Shown: piece after piece, positions 1-13,500 of the stretch
Layout: every line of letters starts with the position of its first letter
How positions within the stretch are numbered: position 1 is the stretch's first letter
NCBI GenBank assembly: GCA_963682175.1
Contig: OY821789.1
Span: 1 to 64,000 of the forward strand
DNA length: 64,000 nucleotides
Source of the DNA: Triglochin maritima
Taxonomy: Eukaryota; Streptophyta; Magnoliopsida; Alismatales; Juncaginaceae
Direction: 5' to 3'
Translations under genes and position numbers: made by a program
Notes under the pieces: generated by a model
The model's input: the letters and a program-made list of their open reading frames with translations, nothing else
Databases searched by the model: none
What the model was told of the DNA's origin: nothing

Positions 1-3000
1 AACCCTAAACCCTAAACCCTAAACCCTAAACCCTAAACCCTAAACCCTAAACCCTAAACCCTAAACCCTAAACCCTAAACCCTAAACCCTAAACCCTAAA
101 CCCTAAACCCTAAACCCTAAACCCTAAACCCTAAACCCTAAACCCTAAACCCTAAACCCTAAACCCTAAACCCTAAACCCTAAACCCTAAACCCTAAACC
201 CTAAACCCTAAACCCTAAACCCTAAACCCTAAACCCTAAACCCTAAACCCTAAACCCTAAACCCTAAACCCTAAACCCTAAACCCTAAACCCTAAACCCT
301 AAACCCTAAACCCTAAACCCTAAACCCTAAACCCTAAACCCTAAACCCTAAACCCTAAACCCTAAACCCTAAACCCTAAACCCTAAACCCTAAACCCTAA
401 ACCCTAAACCCTAAACCCTAAACCCTAAACCCTAAACCCTAAACCCTAAACCCTAAACCCTAAACCCTAAACCCTAAACCCTAAACCCTAAACCCTAAAC
501 CCTAAACCCTAAACCCTAAACCCTAAACCCTAAACCCTAAACCCTAAACCCTAAACCCTAAACCCTAAACCCTAAACCCTAAACCCTAAACCCTAAACCC
601 TAAACCCTAAACCCTAAACCCTAAACCCTAAACCCTAAACCCTAAACCCTAAACCCTAAACCCTAAACCCTAAACCCTAAACCCTAAACCCTAAACCCTA
701 AACCCTAAACCCTAAACCCTAAACCCTAAACCCTAAACCCTAAACCCTAAACCCTAAACCCTAAACCCTAAACCCTAAACCCTAAACCCTAAACCCTAAA
801 CCCTAAACCCTAAACCCTAAACCCTAAACCCTAAACCCTAAACCCTAAACCCTAAACCCTAAACCCTAAACCCTAAACCCTAAACCCTAAACCCTAAACC
901 CTAAACCCTAAACCCTAAACCCTAAACCCTAAACCCTAAACCCTAAACCCTAAACCCTAAACCCTAAACCCTAAACCCTAAACCCTAAACCCTAAACCCT
1001 AAACCCTAAACCCTAAACCCTAAACCCTAAACCCTAAACCCTAAACCCTAAACCCTAAACCCTAAACCCTAAACCCTAAACCCTAAACCCTAAACCCTAA
1101 ACCCTAAACCCTAAACCCTAAACCCTAAACCCTAAACCCTAAACCCTAAACCCTAAACCCTAAACCCTAAACCCTAAACCCTAAACCCTAAACCCTAAAC
1201 CCTAAACCCTAAACCCTAAACCCTAAACCCTAAACCCTAAACCCTAAACCCTAAACCCTAAACCCTAAACCCTAAACCCTAAACCCTAAACCCTAAACCC
1301 TAAACCCTAAACCCTAAACCCTAAACCCTAAACCCTAAACCCTAAACCCTAAACCCTAAACCCTAAACCCTAAACCCTAAACCCTAAACCCTAAACCCTA
1401 AACCCTAAACCCTAAACCCTAAACCCTAAACCCTAAACCCTAAACCCTAAACCCTAAACCCTAAACCCTAAACCCTAAACCCTAAACCCTAAACCCTAAA
1501 CCCTAAACCCTAAACCCTAAACCCTAAACCCTAAACCCTAAACCCTAAACCCTAAACCCTAAACCCTAAACCCTAAACCCTAAACCCTAAACCCTAAACC
1601 CTAAACCCTAAACCCTAAACCCTAAACCCTAAACCCTAAACCCTAAACCCTAAACCCTAAACCCTAAACCCTAAACCCTAAACCCTAAACCCTAAACCCT
1701 AAACCCTAAACCCTAAACCCTAAACCCTAAACCCTAAACCCTAAACCCTAAACCCTAAACCCTAAACCCTAAACCCTAAACCCTAAACCCTAAACCCTAA
1801 ACCCTAAACCCTAAACCCTAAACCCTAAACCCTAAACCCTAAACCCTAAACCCTAAACCCTAAACCCTAAACCCTAAACCCTAAACCCTAAACCCTAAAC
1901 CCTAAACCCTAAACCCTAAACCCTAAACCCTAAACCTCTAAACCCTAAACCCTAAACCCTAAACCCTAAACCCTAAACCCTAAACCCTAAACCCTAAACC
2001 CTAAACCCTAAACCCTAAACCCTAAACCCTAAACCCTAAACCCTAAACCCTAAACCCTAAACCCTAAACCCTAAACCCTAAACCCTAAACCCTAAACCCT
2101 AAACCCTAAACCCTAAACCCTAAACCCTAAACCCTAAACCCTAAACCCTAAACCCTAAACCCTAAACCCTAAACCCTAAACCCTAAACCCTAAACCCTAA
2201 ACCCTAAACCCTAAACCCTAAACCCTAAACCCTAAACCCTAAACCCTAAACCCTAAACCCTAAACCCTAAACCCTAAACCCTAAACCCTAAACCCTAAAC
2301 CCTAAACCCTAAACCCTAAACCCTAAACCCTAAACCCTAAACCCTAAACCCTAAACCCTAAACCCTAAACCCTAAACCCTAAACCCTAAACCCTAAACCC
2401 TAAACCCTAAACCCTAAACCCTAAACCCTAAACCCTAAACCCTAAACCCTAAACCCTAAACCCTAAACCCTAAACCCTAAACCCTAAACCCTAAACCCTA
2501 AACCCTAAACCCTAAACCCTAAACCCTAAACCCTAAACCCTAAACCCTAAACCCTAAACCCTAAACCCTAAACCCTAAACCCTAAACCCTAAACCCTAAA
2601 CCCTAAACCCTAAACCCTAAACCCTAAACCCTAAACCCTAAACCCTAAACCCTAAACCCTAAACCCTAAACCCTAAACCCTAAACCCTAAACCCTAAACC
2701 CTAAACCCTAAACCCTAAACCCTAAACCCTAAACCCTAAACCCTAAACCCTAAACCCTAAACCCTAAACCCTAAACCCTAAACCCTAAACCCTAAACCCT
2801 AAACCCTAAACCCTAAACCCTAAACCCTAAACCCTAAACCCTAAACCCTAAACCCTAAACCCTAAACCCTAAACCCTAAACCCTAAACCCTAAACCCTAA
2901 ACCCTAAACCCTAAACCCTAAACCCTAAACCCTAAACCCTAAACCCTAAACCCTAAACCCTAAACCCTAAACCCTAAACCCTAAACCCTAAACCCTAAAC

Positions 3001-6000
3001 CCTAAACCCTAAACCCTAAACCCTAAACCCTAAACCCTAAACCCTAAACCCTAAACCCTAAACCCTAAACCCTAAACCCTAAACCCTAAACCCTAAACCC
3101 TAAACCCTAAACCCTAAACCCTAAACCCTAAACCCTAAACCCTAAACCCTAAACCCTAAACCCTAAACCCTAAACCCTAAACCCTAAACCCTAAACCCTA
3201 AACCCTAAACCCTAAACCCTAAACCCTAAACCCTAAACCCTAAACCCTAAACCCTAAACCCTAAACCCTAAACCCTAAACCCTAAACCCTAAACCCTAAA
3301 CCCTAAACCCTAAACCCTAAACCCTAAACCCTAAACCCTAAACCCTAAACCCTAAACCCTAAACCCTAAACCCTAAACCCTAAACCCTAAACCCTAAACC
3401 CTAAACCCTAAACCCTAAACCCTAAACCCTAAACCCTAAACCCTAAACCCTAAACCCTAAACCCTAAACCCTAAACCCTAAACCCTAAACCCTAAACCCT
3501 AAACCCTAAACCCTAAACCCTAAACCCTAAACCCTAAACCCTAAACCCTAAACCCTAAACCCTAAACCCTAAACCCTAAACCCTAAACCCTAAACCCTAA
3601 ACCCTAAACCCTAAACCCTAAACCCTAAACCCTAAACCCTAAACCCTAAACCCTAAACCCTAAACCCTAAACCCTAAACCCTAAACCCTAAACCCTAAAC
3701 CCTAAACCCTAAACCCTAAACCCTAAACCCTAAACCCTAAACCCTAAACCCTAAACCCTAAACCCTAAACCCTAAACCCTAAACCCTAAACCCTAAACCC
3801 TAAACCCTAAACCCTAAACCCTAAACCCTAAACCCTAAACCCTAAACCCTAAACCCTAAACCCTAAACCCTAAACCCTAAACCCTAAACCCTAAACCCTA
3901 AACCCTAAACCCTAAACCCTAAACCCTAAACCCTAAACCCTAAACCCTAAACCCTAAACCCTAAACCCTAAACCCTAAACCCTAAACCCTAAACCCTAAA
4001 CCCTAAACCCTAAACCCTAAACCCTAAACCCTAAACCCTAAACCCTAAACCCTAAACCCTAAACCCTAAACCCTAAACCCTAAACCCTAAACCCTAAACC
4101 CTAAACCCTAAACCCTAAACCCTAAACCCTAAACCCTAAACCCTAAACCCTAAACCCTAAACCCTAAACCCTAAACCCTAAACCCTAAACCCTAAACCCT
4201 AAACCCTAAACCCTAAACCCTAAACCCTAAACCCTAAACCCTAAACCCTAAACCCTAAACCCTAAACCCTAAACCCTAAACCCTAAACCCTAAACCCTAA
4301 ACCCTAAACCCTAAACCCTAAACCCTAAACCCTAAACCCTAAACCCTAAACCCTAAACCCTAAACCCTAAACCCTAAACCCTAAACCCTAAACCCTAAAC
4401 CCTAAACCCTAAACCCTAAACCCTAAACCCTAAACCCTAAACCCTAAACCCTAAACCCTAAACCCTAAACCCTAAACCCTAAACCCTAAACCCTAAACCC
4501 TAAACCCTAAACCCTAAACCCTAAACCCTAAACCCTAAACCCTAAACCCTAAACCCTAAACCCTAAACCCTAAACCCTAAACCCTAAACCCTAAACCCTA
4601 AACCCTAAACCCTAAACCCTAAACCCTAAACCCTAAACCCTAAACCCTAAACCCTAAACCCTAAACCCTAAACCCTAAACCCTAAACCCTAAACCCTAAA
4701 CCCTAAACCCTAAACCCTAAACCCTAAACCCTAAACCCTAAACCCTAAACCCTAAACCCTAAACCCTAAACCCTAAACCCTAAACCCTAAACCCTAAACC
4801 CTAAACCCTAAACCCTAAACCCTAAACCCTAAACCCTAAACCCTAAACCCTAAACCCTAAACCCTAAACCCTAAACCCTAAACCCTAAACCCTAAACCCT
4901 AAACCCTAAACCCTAAACCCTAAACCCTAAACCCTAAACCCTAAACCCTAAACCCTAAACCCTAAACCCTAAACCCTAAACCCTAAACCCTAAACCCTAA
5001 ACCCTAAACCCTAAACCCTAAACCCTAAACCCTAAACCCTAAACCCTAAACCCTAAACCCTAAACCCTAAACCCTAAACCCTAAACCCTAAACCCTAAAC
5101 CCTAAACCCTAAACCCTAAACCCTAAACCCTAAACCCTAAACCCTAAACCCTAAACCCTAAACCCTAAACCCTAAACCCTAAACCCTAAACCCTAAACCC
5201 TAAACCCTAAACCCTAAACCCTAAACCCTAAACCCTAAACCCTAAACCCTAAACCCTAAACCCTAAACCCTAAACCCTAAACCCTAAACCCTAAACCCTA
5301 AACCCTAAACCCTAAACCCTAAACCCTAAACCCTAAACCCTAAACCCTAAACCCTAAACCCTAAACCCTAAACCCTAAACCCTAAACCCTAAACCCTAAA
5401 CCCTAAACCCTAAACCCTAAACCCTAAACCCTAAACCCTAAACCCTAAACCCTAAACCCTAAACCCTAAACCCTAAACCCTAAACCCTAAACCCTAAACC
5501 CTAAACCCTAAACCCTAAACCCTAAACCCTAAACCCTAAACCCTAAACCCTAAACCCTAAACCCTAAACCCTAAACCCTAAACCCTAAACCCTAAACCCT
5601 AAACCCTAAACCCTAAACCCTAAACCCTAAACCCTAAACCCTAAACCCTAAACCCTAAACCCTAAACCCTAAACCCTAAACCCTAAACCCTAAACCCTAA
5701 ACCCTAAACCCTAAACCCTAAACCCTAAACCCTAAACCCTAAACCCTAAACCCTAAACCCTAAACCCTAAACCCTAAACCCTAAACCCTAAACCCTAAAC
5801 CCTAAACCCTAAACCCTAAACCCTAAACCCTAAACCCTAAACCCTAAACCCTAAACCCTAAACCCTAAACCCTAAACCCTAAACCCTAAACCCTAAACCC
5901 TAAACCCTAAACCCTAAACCCTAAACCCTAAACCCTAAACCCTAAACCCTAAACCCTAAACCCTAAACCCTAAACCCTAAACCCTAAACCCTAAACCCTA

Positions 6001-9000
6001 AACCCTAAACCCTAAACCCTAAACCCTAAACCCTAAACCCTAAACCCTAAACCCTAAACCCTAAACCCTAAACCCTAAACCCTAAACCCTAAACCCTAAA
6101 CCCTAAACCCTAAACCCTAAACCCTAAACCCTAAACCCTAAACCCTAAACCCTAAACCCTAAACCCTAAACCCTAAACCCTAAACCCTAAACCCTAAACC
6201 CTAAACCCTAAACCCTAAACCCTAAACCCTAAACCCTAAACCCTAAACCCTAAACCCTAAACCCTAAACCCTAAACCCTAAACCCTAAACCCTAAACCCT
6301 AAACCCTAAACCCTAAACCCTAAACCCTAAACCCTAAACCCTAAACCCTAAACCCTAAACCCTAAACCCTAAACCCTAAACCCTAAACCCTAAACCCTAA
6401 ACCCTAAACCCTAAACCCTAAACCCTAAACCCTAAACCCTAAACCCTAAACCCTAAACCCTAAACCCTAAACCCTAAACCCTAAACCCTAAACCCTAAAC
6501 CCTAAACCCTAAACCCTAAACCCTAAACCCTAAACCCTAAACCCTAAACCCTAAACCCTAAACCCTAAACCCTAAACCCTAAACCCTAAACCCTAAACCC
6601 TAAACCCTAAACCCTAAACCCTAAACCCTAAACCCTAAACCCTAAACCCTAAACCCTAAACCCTAAACCCTAAACCCTAAACCCTAAACCCTAAACCCTA
6701 AACCCTAAACCCTAAACCCTAAACCCTAAACCCTAAACCCTAAACCCTAAACCCTAAACCCTAAACCCTAAACCCTAAACCCTAAACCCTAAACCCTAAA
6801 CCCTAAACCCTAAACCCTAAACCCTAAACCCTAAACCCTAAACCCTAAACCCTAAACCCTAAACCCTAAACCCTAAACCCTAAACCCTAAACCCTAAACC
6901 CTAAACCCTAAACCCTAAACCCTAAACCCTAAACCCTAAACCCTAAACCCTAAACCCTAAACCCTAAACCCTAAACCCTAAACCCTAAACCCTAAACCCT
7001 AAACCCTAAACCCTAAACCCTAAACCCTAAACCCTAAACCCTAAACCCTAAACCCTAAACCCTAAACCCTAAACCCTAAACCCTAAACCCTAAACCCTAA
7101 ACCCTAAACCCTAAACCCTAAACCCTAAACCCTAAACCCTAAACCCTAAACCCTAAACCCTAAACCCTAAACCCTAAACCCTAAACCCTAAACCCTAAAC
7201 CCTAAACCCTAAACCCTAAACCCTAAACCCTAAACCCTAAACCCTAAACCCTAAACCCTAAACCCTAAACCCTAAACCCTAAACCCTAAACCCTAAACCC
7301 TAAACCCTAAACCCTAAACCCTAAACCCTAAACCCTAAACCCTAAACCCTAAACCCTAAACCCTAAACCCTAAACCCTAAACCCTAAACCCTAAACCCTA
7401 AACCCTAAACCCTAAACCCTAAACCCTAAACCCTAAACCCTAAACCCTAAACCCTAAACCCTAAACCCTAAACCCTAAACCCTAAACCCTAAACCCTAAA
7501 CCCTAAACCCTAAACCCTAAACCCTAAACCCTAAACCCTAAACCCTAAACCCTAAACCCTAAACCCTAAACCCTAAACCCTAAACCCTAAACCCTAAACC
7601 CTAAACCCTAAACCCTAAACCCTAAACCCTAAACCCTAAACCCTAAACCCTAAACCCTAAACCCTAAACCCTAAACCCTAAACCCTAAACCCTAAACCCT
7701 AAACCCTAAACCCTAAACCCTAAACCCTAAACCCTAAACCCTAAACCCTAAACCCTAAACCCTAAACCCTAAACCCTAAACCCTAAACCCTAAACCCTAA
7801 ACCCTAAACCCTAAACCCTAAACCCTAAACCCTAAACCCTAAACCCTAAACCCTAAACCCTAAACCCTAAACCCTAAACCCTAAACCCTAAACCCTAAAC
7901 CCTAAACCCTAAACCCTAAACCCTAAACCCTAAACCCTAAACCCTAAACCCTAAACCCTAAACCCTAAACCCTAAACCCTAAACCCTAAACCCTAAACCC
8001 TAAACCCTAAACCCTAAACCCTAAACCCTAAACCCTAAACCCTAAACCCTAAACCCTAAACCCTAAACCCTAAACCCTAAACCCTAAACCCTAAACCCTA
8101 AACCCTAAACCCTAAACCCTAAACCCTAAACCCTAAACCCTAAACCCTAAACCCTAAACCCTAAACCCTAAACCCTAAACCCTAAACCCTAAACCCTAAA
8201 CCCTAAACCCTAAACCCTAAACCCTAAAACCCTAAACCCTAAACCCTAAACCCTAAACCCTAAAAACCCTAAACCCTAAACCCTAAACCCTAAACCCTAA
8301 AACCCTAAACCCTAAACCCTAAACCCTAAACCCTAAACCCTAAACCCTAAACCCTAAACCCTAAACCCTAAACCCTAAACCCTAAACCCTAAACCCTAAA
8401 CCCTAAACCCTAAACCCTAAACCCTAAACCCTAAACCCTAAACCCTAAACCCTAAACCCTAAACCCTAAACCCTAAACCCTAAACCCTAAACCCTAAACC
8501 CTAAACCCTAAACCCTAAACCCTAAACCCTAAACCCTAAACCCTAAACCCTAAACCCTAAACCCTAAACCCTAAACCCTAAACCCTAAACCCTAAACCCT
8601 AAACCCTAAACCCTAAACCCTAAACCCTAAACCCTAAACCCTAAACCCTAAACCCTAAACCCTAAACCCTAAACCCTAAACCCTAAACCCTAAACCCTAA
8701 ACCCTAAACCCTAAACCCTAAACCCTAAACCCTAAACCCTAAACCCTAAACCCTAAACCCTAAACCCTAAACCCTAAACCCTAAACCCTAAACCCTAAAC
8801 CCTAAACCCTAAACCCTAAACCCTAAACCCTAAACCCTAAACCCTAAACCCTAAACCCTAAAACCCTAAACCCTAAAACCCTAAACCCTAAACCCTAAAC
8901 CCTAAACCCTAAACCCTAAACCCTAAACCCTAAACCCTAAACCCTAAACCCTAAACCCTAAACCCTAAACCCTAAACCCTAAACCCTAAACCCTAAACCC

Positions 9001-11204
9001 TAAACCCTAAACCCTAAACCCTAAACCCTAAACCCTAAACCCTAAACCCTAAACCCTAAACCCTAAACCCTAAACCCTAAACCCTAAACCCTAAACCCTA
9101 AACCCTAAACCCTAAACCCTAAACCCTAAACCCTAAACCCTAAACCCTAAACCCTAAACCCTAAACCCTAAACCCTAAACCCTAAACCCTAAACCCTAAA
9201 CCCTAAACCCTAAACCCTAAACCCTAAACCCTAAACCCTAAACCCTAAACCCTAAAACCCTAAACCCTAAAACCCTAAACCCTAAAACCCTAAACCCTAA
9301 AACCCTAAACCCTAAAACCCTAAACCCCTAAAACCCTAAACCCCTAAAACCCTAAAACCCTAACCCCTAAAACCCTAAAACCCTAAACCCTAAACCCTAA
9401 ACCCTAAACCCTAAACCCTAAACCCTAAACCCTAAACCCTAAACCCTAAACCCTAAACCCTAAACCCTAAACCCTAAACCCTAAACCCTAAACCCTAAAC
9501 CCTAAACCCTAAACCCTAAACCCTAAACCCTAAACCCTAAACCCTAAACCCTAAACCCTAAACCCTAAACCCTAAACCCTAAACCCTAAACCCTAAACCC
9601 TAAACCCTAAACCCTAAACCCTAAACCCTAAACCCTAAACCCTAAACCCTAAACCCTAAACCCTAAACCCTAAACCCTAAACCCTAAACCCTAAACCCTA
9701 AACCCTAAACCCTAAACCCTAAACCCTAAACCCTAAACCCTAAACCCTAAACCCTAAACCCTAAACCCTAAACCCTAAACCCTAAACCCTAAACCCTAAA
9801 CCCTAAACCCTAAACCCTAAAAAAACCCTAAAAAAACCCTAAACCCTAAAAAAACCCTACACCCTAAAAAAACCCTAAACCCTAAACCCTAAACCCTAAA
9901 CCCTAAACCCTAAACCCTAAACCCTAAACCCTAAACCCTAAACCCTAAACCCTAAACCCTAAACCCTAAACCCTAAACCCTAAACCCTAAACCCTAAACC
10001 CTAAACCCTAAACCCTAAACCCTAAACCCTAAACCCTAAACCCTAAACCCTAAACCCTAAACCCTAAACCCTAAACCCTAAACCCTAAACCCTAAACCCT
10101 AAACCCTAAAAAAACCCTAAAAAAACCCTAAACCCTAAACCCTAAACCCTAAACCCTAAACCCTAAAACCCTAAACCCTAAACCCTAAACCCTAAACCCT
10201 AAACCCTAAACCCTAAACCCTAAACCCTAAACCCTAAACCCTAAACCCTAAACCCTAAACCCTAAACCCTAAACCCTAAACCCTAAACCCTAAACCCTAA
10301 ACCCTAAACCCTAAACCCTAAACCCTAAACCCTAAACCCTAAACCCTAAACCCTAAACCCTAAACCCTAAACCCTAAACCCTAAACCCTAAACCCTAAAC
10401 CCTAAAAACCCTAAACCCTAAACCCTAAACCCTAAACCCTAAACCCTAAACCCTAAACCCTAAACCCTAAACCCTAAACCCTAAACCCTAAACCCTAAAC
10501 CCTAAACCCTAAACCCTAAACCCTAAACCCTAAACCCTAAACCCTAAAAAAACCCTAAACCCTAAACCCTAAAAAAACCCTAAACCCTAAACCCTAAACC
10601 CTAAACCCTAAACCCTAAACCCTAAACCCTAAAAAAACCCTAAACCCTAAACCCTAAACCCTAAACCCTAAACCCTAAACCCTAAAACCCTAAACCCTAA
10701 AACCCTAAACCCTAAAACCCTAAACCCTAAACCCTAAACCCTAAACCCTAAACCCTAAAACCCTAAACCCTAAAACCCTAAACCCTAAAACCCTAAACCC
10801 TAAAACCCTAAACCCTAAACCCTAAACCCTAAACCCTAAACCCTAAACCCTAAACCCTAAACCCTAAACCCTAAACCCTAAACCCTAAATAAACCCTAAA
10901 CCCTAAATAAACCCTAAACCCTAAATAAACCCTAAACCCTAAACCCTAAACCCTAAACCCTAAACCCTAAACCCTAAACCCTAAACCCTAAAAAAACCCT
11001 AAACCCTAAAAAAACCCTAAACCCTAAACCCTAAACCCTAAACCCTAAACCCTAAACCCTAAACCCTAAACCCTAAACCCTAAACCCTAAACCCTAAACC
11101 CTAAAAAACCCTAAACCCTAAACCCTAAAACCCTAAACCCTAAACCCTAAACCCTAAACCCTAAACCCTAAACCCTAAACCCTAAACCCTAAACCCTAAA
11201 CCCT
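1..11204 (+). repeat. Telomere, (CCCTAAA)n plant-type
   Basis: A continuous tandem array of the 7-bp unit CCCTAAA, the C-rich strand of the Arabidopsis-type plant telomere (TTTAGGG on the other strand). The C-rich strand reads 5' to 3' from base 1, so the chromosome tip lies to the left and the window runs inward. From 1 to about 8222 I noticed only one interruption, an extra-base variant at 1935-1939. From about 8222 inward, variant units become common. The array stops at CCCT 11201-11204 and passes directly into AT-rich satellite. Telomerase maintains such arrays; the clean outer part and variant-rich inner part are what telomerase renewal at the tip would produce. Confidence 0.99.
8222..11204 (+). 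repeat. Proximal variant telomere repeats
   Basis: The inner 3 kb of the telomere mixes canonical units with 8-mers (CCCTAAAA), long-A units (CCCTAAAAAAA), CCCCTAAAA and CCCTAAATAAA. The variants are clustered. An alternation of 8-mer and 7-mer (15-bp period) occurs near 9252-9330 and again near 10680-10810. Long-A units cluster near 9818-9875, 10108-10130, 10545-10640 and 10990-11015. Three copies of an 18-bp CCCTAAACCCTAAATAAA unit lie near 10880-10930. Clustering of identical variants suggests local amplification by slippage or unequal exchange. Confidence 0.95.
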
Positions 11205-13500
11205 CAAAATTCAGAAAATAAGAAAATTGTATTTTATAAATAAGAAAATACCAAAAAAATTGTCTTCGAACACATCAGTTTAACATTTTCGTCGTATAAA
11301 ATTCATTTGTGTCATCAGACCCCACAAAATAAGAAGAAATAGTGTCGTTTTTAAAAACCAACGGTTTTTACGGAAATTCGTGTGTGACATAGCCTTTGGC
11401 GTTTTACTAAAAAACAAATATCAAAAAATCTGTCTCCGAACGCATATTTTCAACATTTTCGTCGTTTAAAATTCATTTGTGTCATCAGACCCCTCAAAAA
11501 ATAAAGAAATAGTGACATTTTTAGAAATTGAGGGTTTTTATAGAAATTCGTGTGCAATAGCCTTTGGGTTTTTTATAAATAAGGAAATATCCAAAAATCA
11601 GTATTCGAACGCATCAGTTTAACATTTTCGTCGTATAAAATTCATTTGTGTCATCAGACCCCTCAAAAACAAAAGAAATAGTGACATCTTTAAAAACTAA
11701 CGGTTTTTATAGAAATTCGTGTGTGACGTAGCCTTTGGTGTTTTGCTAAAAAAACCAATATCAAAAAATTTGTCTCCGAACACATATGTTTAACATGTTC
11801 GTCGTATAAAATCTAATTGTGTCATCAGACTCCTCAAAAAATAAAAAAATAGTGACATTTTTAGAAACTGAGAGTTTTTACAGAAATTCGTGTACTATAG
11901 CCTTGGGTTTTTAATAAATAAGGAAATATCCAAAAATCAGTCTTCGAACGCATCAGTTTAACATTTTTGTCGTATAAAATGCATTTGTGTCAACAGACCC
12001 ATCAAAAAATAAAGAAATAGTGACGTTTTTAAAAACTAACGGTTTTTACGGAAATTCGTGTGTGACATAGCATTTGGTGTTTTGCTAAAAACCCAGTATC
12101 AAAATATTTGTCTCTGAACGCATATTTTCGACATTTTCGTCGTTTAAAATTCAATTGTGTCATCAGACCCCTCAAAAAATAAAGAAATAGTGACATTTTT
12201 AGAAACTGATGGTTTTTATAGAAATTCATGTGCTATAGCCTTTGGGTTTTTTATAAATAACGAAATATCCATAATTCAGCCTTCGAACGCATCAGTTTAA
12301 CATTTTCGACGTATAAAATTCATTTGTGTCATCAGACCCCTCAAAAAATAAAGAAATAGTGACGTTTTGTTAAAAACTAACGGTTTTTACATAAATTCGT
12401 GTGTGACGTAGCCTTTGGTGTTTTGCTAAAAATCCAATATCAAAAAATCTGTCTCCGAACGCATATGTTTAACATTTTCGTTGTATAAAATCTAGTTTTG
12501 TCATCAGACTCCTCAAAAAATAAAGAAATAGTGGCATTTTTAGAAACTGAGGGGTTTTAAAGAAATTCGTGTGCTATAGCCTTTGGTTTGTTTATAAATA
12601 AGGAAATACCAAAAAAATTGTCTTTGAACACATCAGTTTAACATTTTCGTCGTATAAAATCCATTTGTGTCATCAGACCCCTCAAAAAATAAAGAAATTG
12701 TGACGTTTTTAAAAACTAACGGTTTTTACACAAATTCGTGTGTGACATAGCCTTTGGTGTATTGCTAAAAACCCCAATATCAAAAAATCTATCTCTAAAC
12801 GCATATGTTTAATATTTTCGTCGAATAAAATCTAATTGTGTCATCAGACTCCTCAAAAAATAAAGAAATAGTGATATTTTTAGAAACTGAGTGTTTTTAC
12901 AGAAATTCGTGTGCTATAACCTTTGGGTTTTTTTATAAATAAGGAAAAATATCAACAAGAACTGTTTTCGAACACATCAGTTTAACACTTTCGTCGTATA
13001 AAATCCATTTGTCATAGGATCCCTCAAAAAATAAAGAAATAGTGACGTTTTTAAAAACTAACGGTTTTTACGGAAATTCATGTGTGACATAGCCTTTGGT
13101 GTTTTGCTAAAAAACCAATATCAAAAAATTTGTCTCCGAACGCATATTTTTAACATTTTCGTCGTTTAAAATTCATTTGTGTCATCAGACCCCTCACAAA
13201 ATAAAGAAATAGTGATATTTTTAGAAACTGAGGGTTTTTACAGAAATCTGTACGCTATAGCCTTTGTTTCTTTATAAATAAGGAAATAACAAAAAAAATT
13301 GTCTTCGAACACATCAGCTTAACATTTTCACCGTATAAAATCCATTTGTGGCATAGGAACCCTCAAAATAAAAAGCAATAGTGACGTTTTTAAAAATCAA
13401 CGGTTTGTACGGAAATTCGTGTGTGACATAGCCTTTAGTGTTTTACTAAAACACCAATTTAAAAAAATCTGTCTCCGAACGCATATTTTCCACATTTTTG
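11205..13500. repeat. Telomere-proximal satellite segment, irregular monomers
   Basis: The outermost satellite block shows A/B alternation but many private substitutions between neighbouring monomers. I did not see the long repeating units found further in. The first monomer after the telomere is a truncated type B: only about 30 bp lie between CCCTCAAAA at the junction and ttttataaataag, where a full monomer has about 75-90 bp. A marker containing atcaacaa...actgttttcgaacac occurs near 12951 and again near 13971, showing a first roughly 1.0-kb, six-monomer period. Confidence 0.7.

Noticed and set aside
12029..12229. Short open frame in the satellite (minus)
   Set aside because: It lies wholly in satellite monomers, has no domain, and similar frames appear wherever monomers lack a stop by chance.
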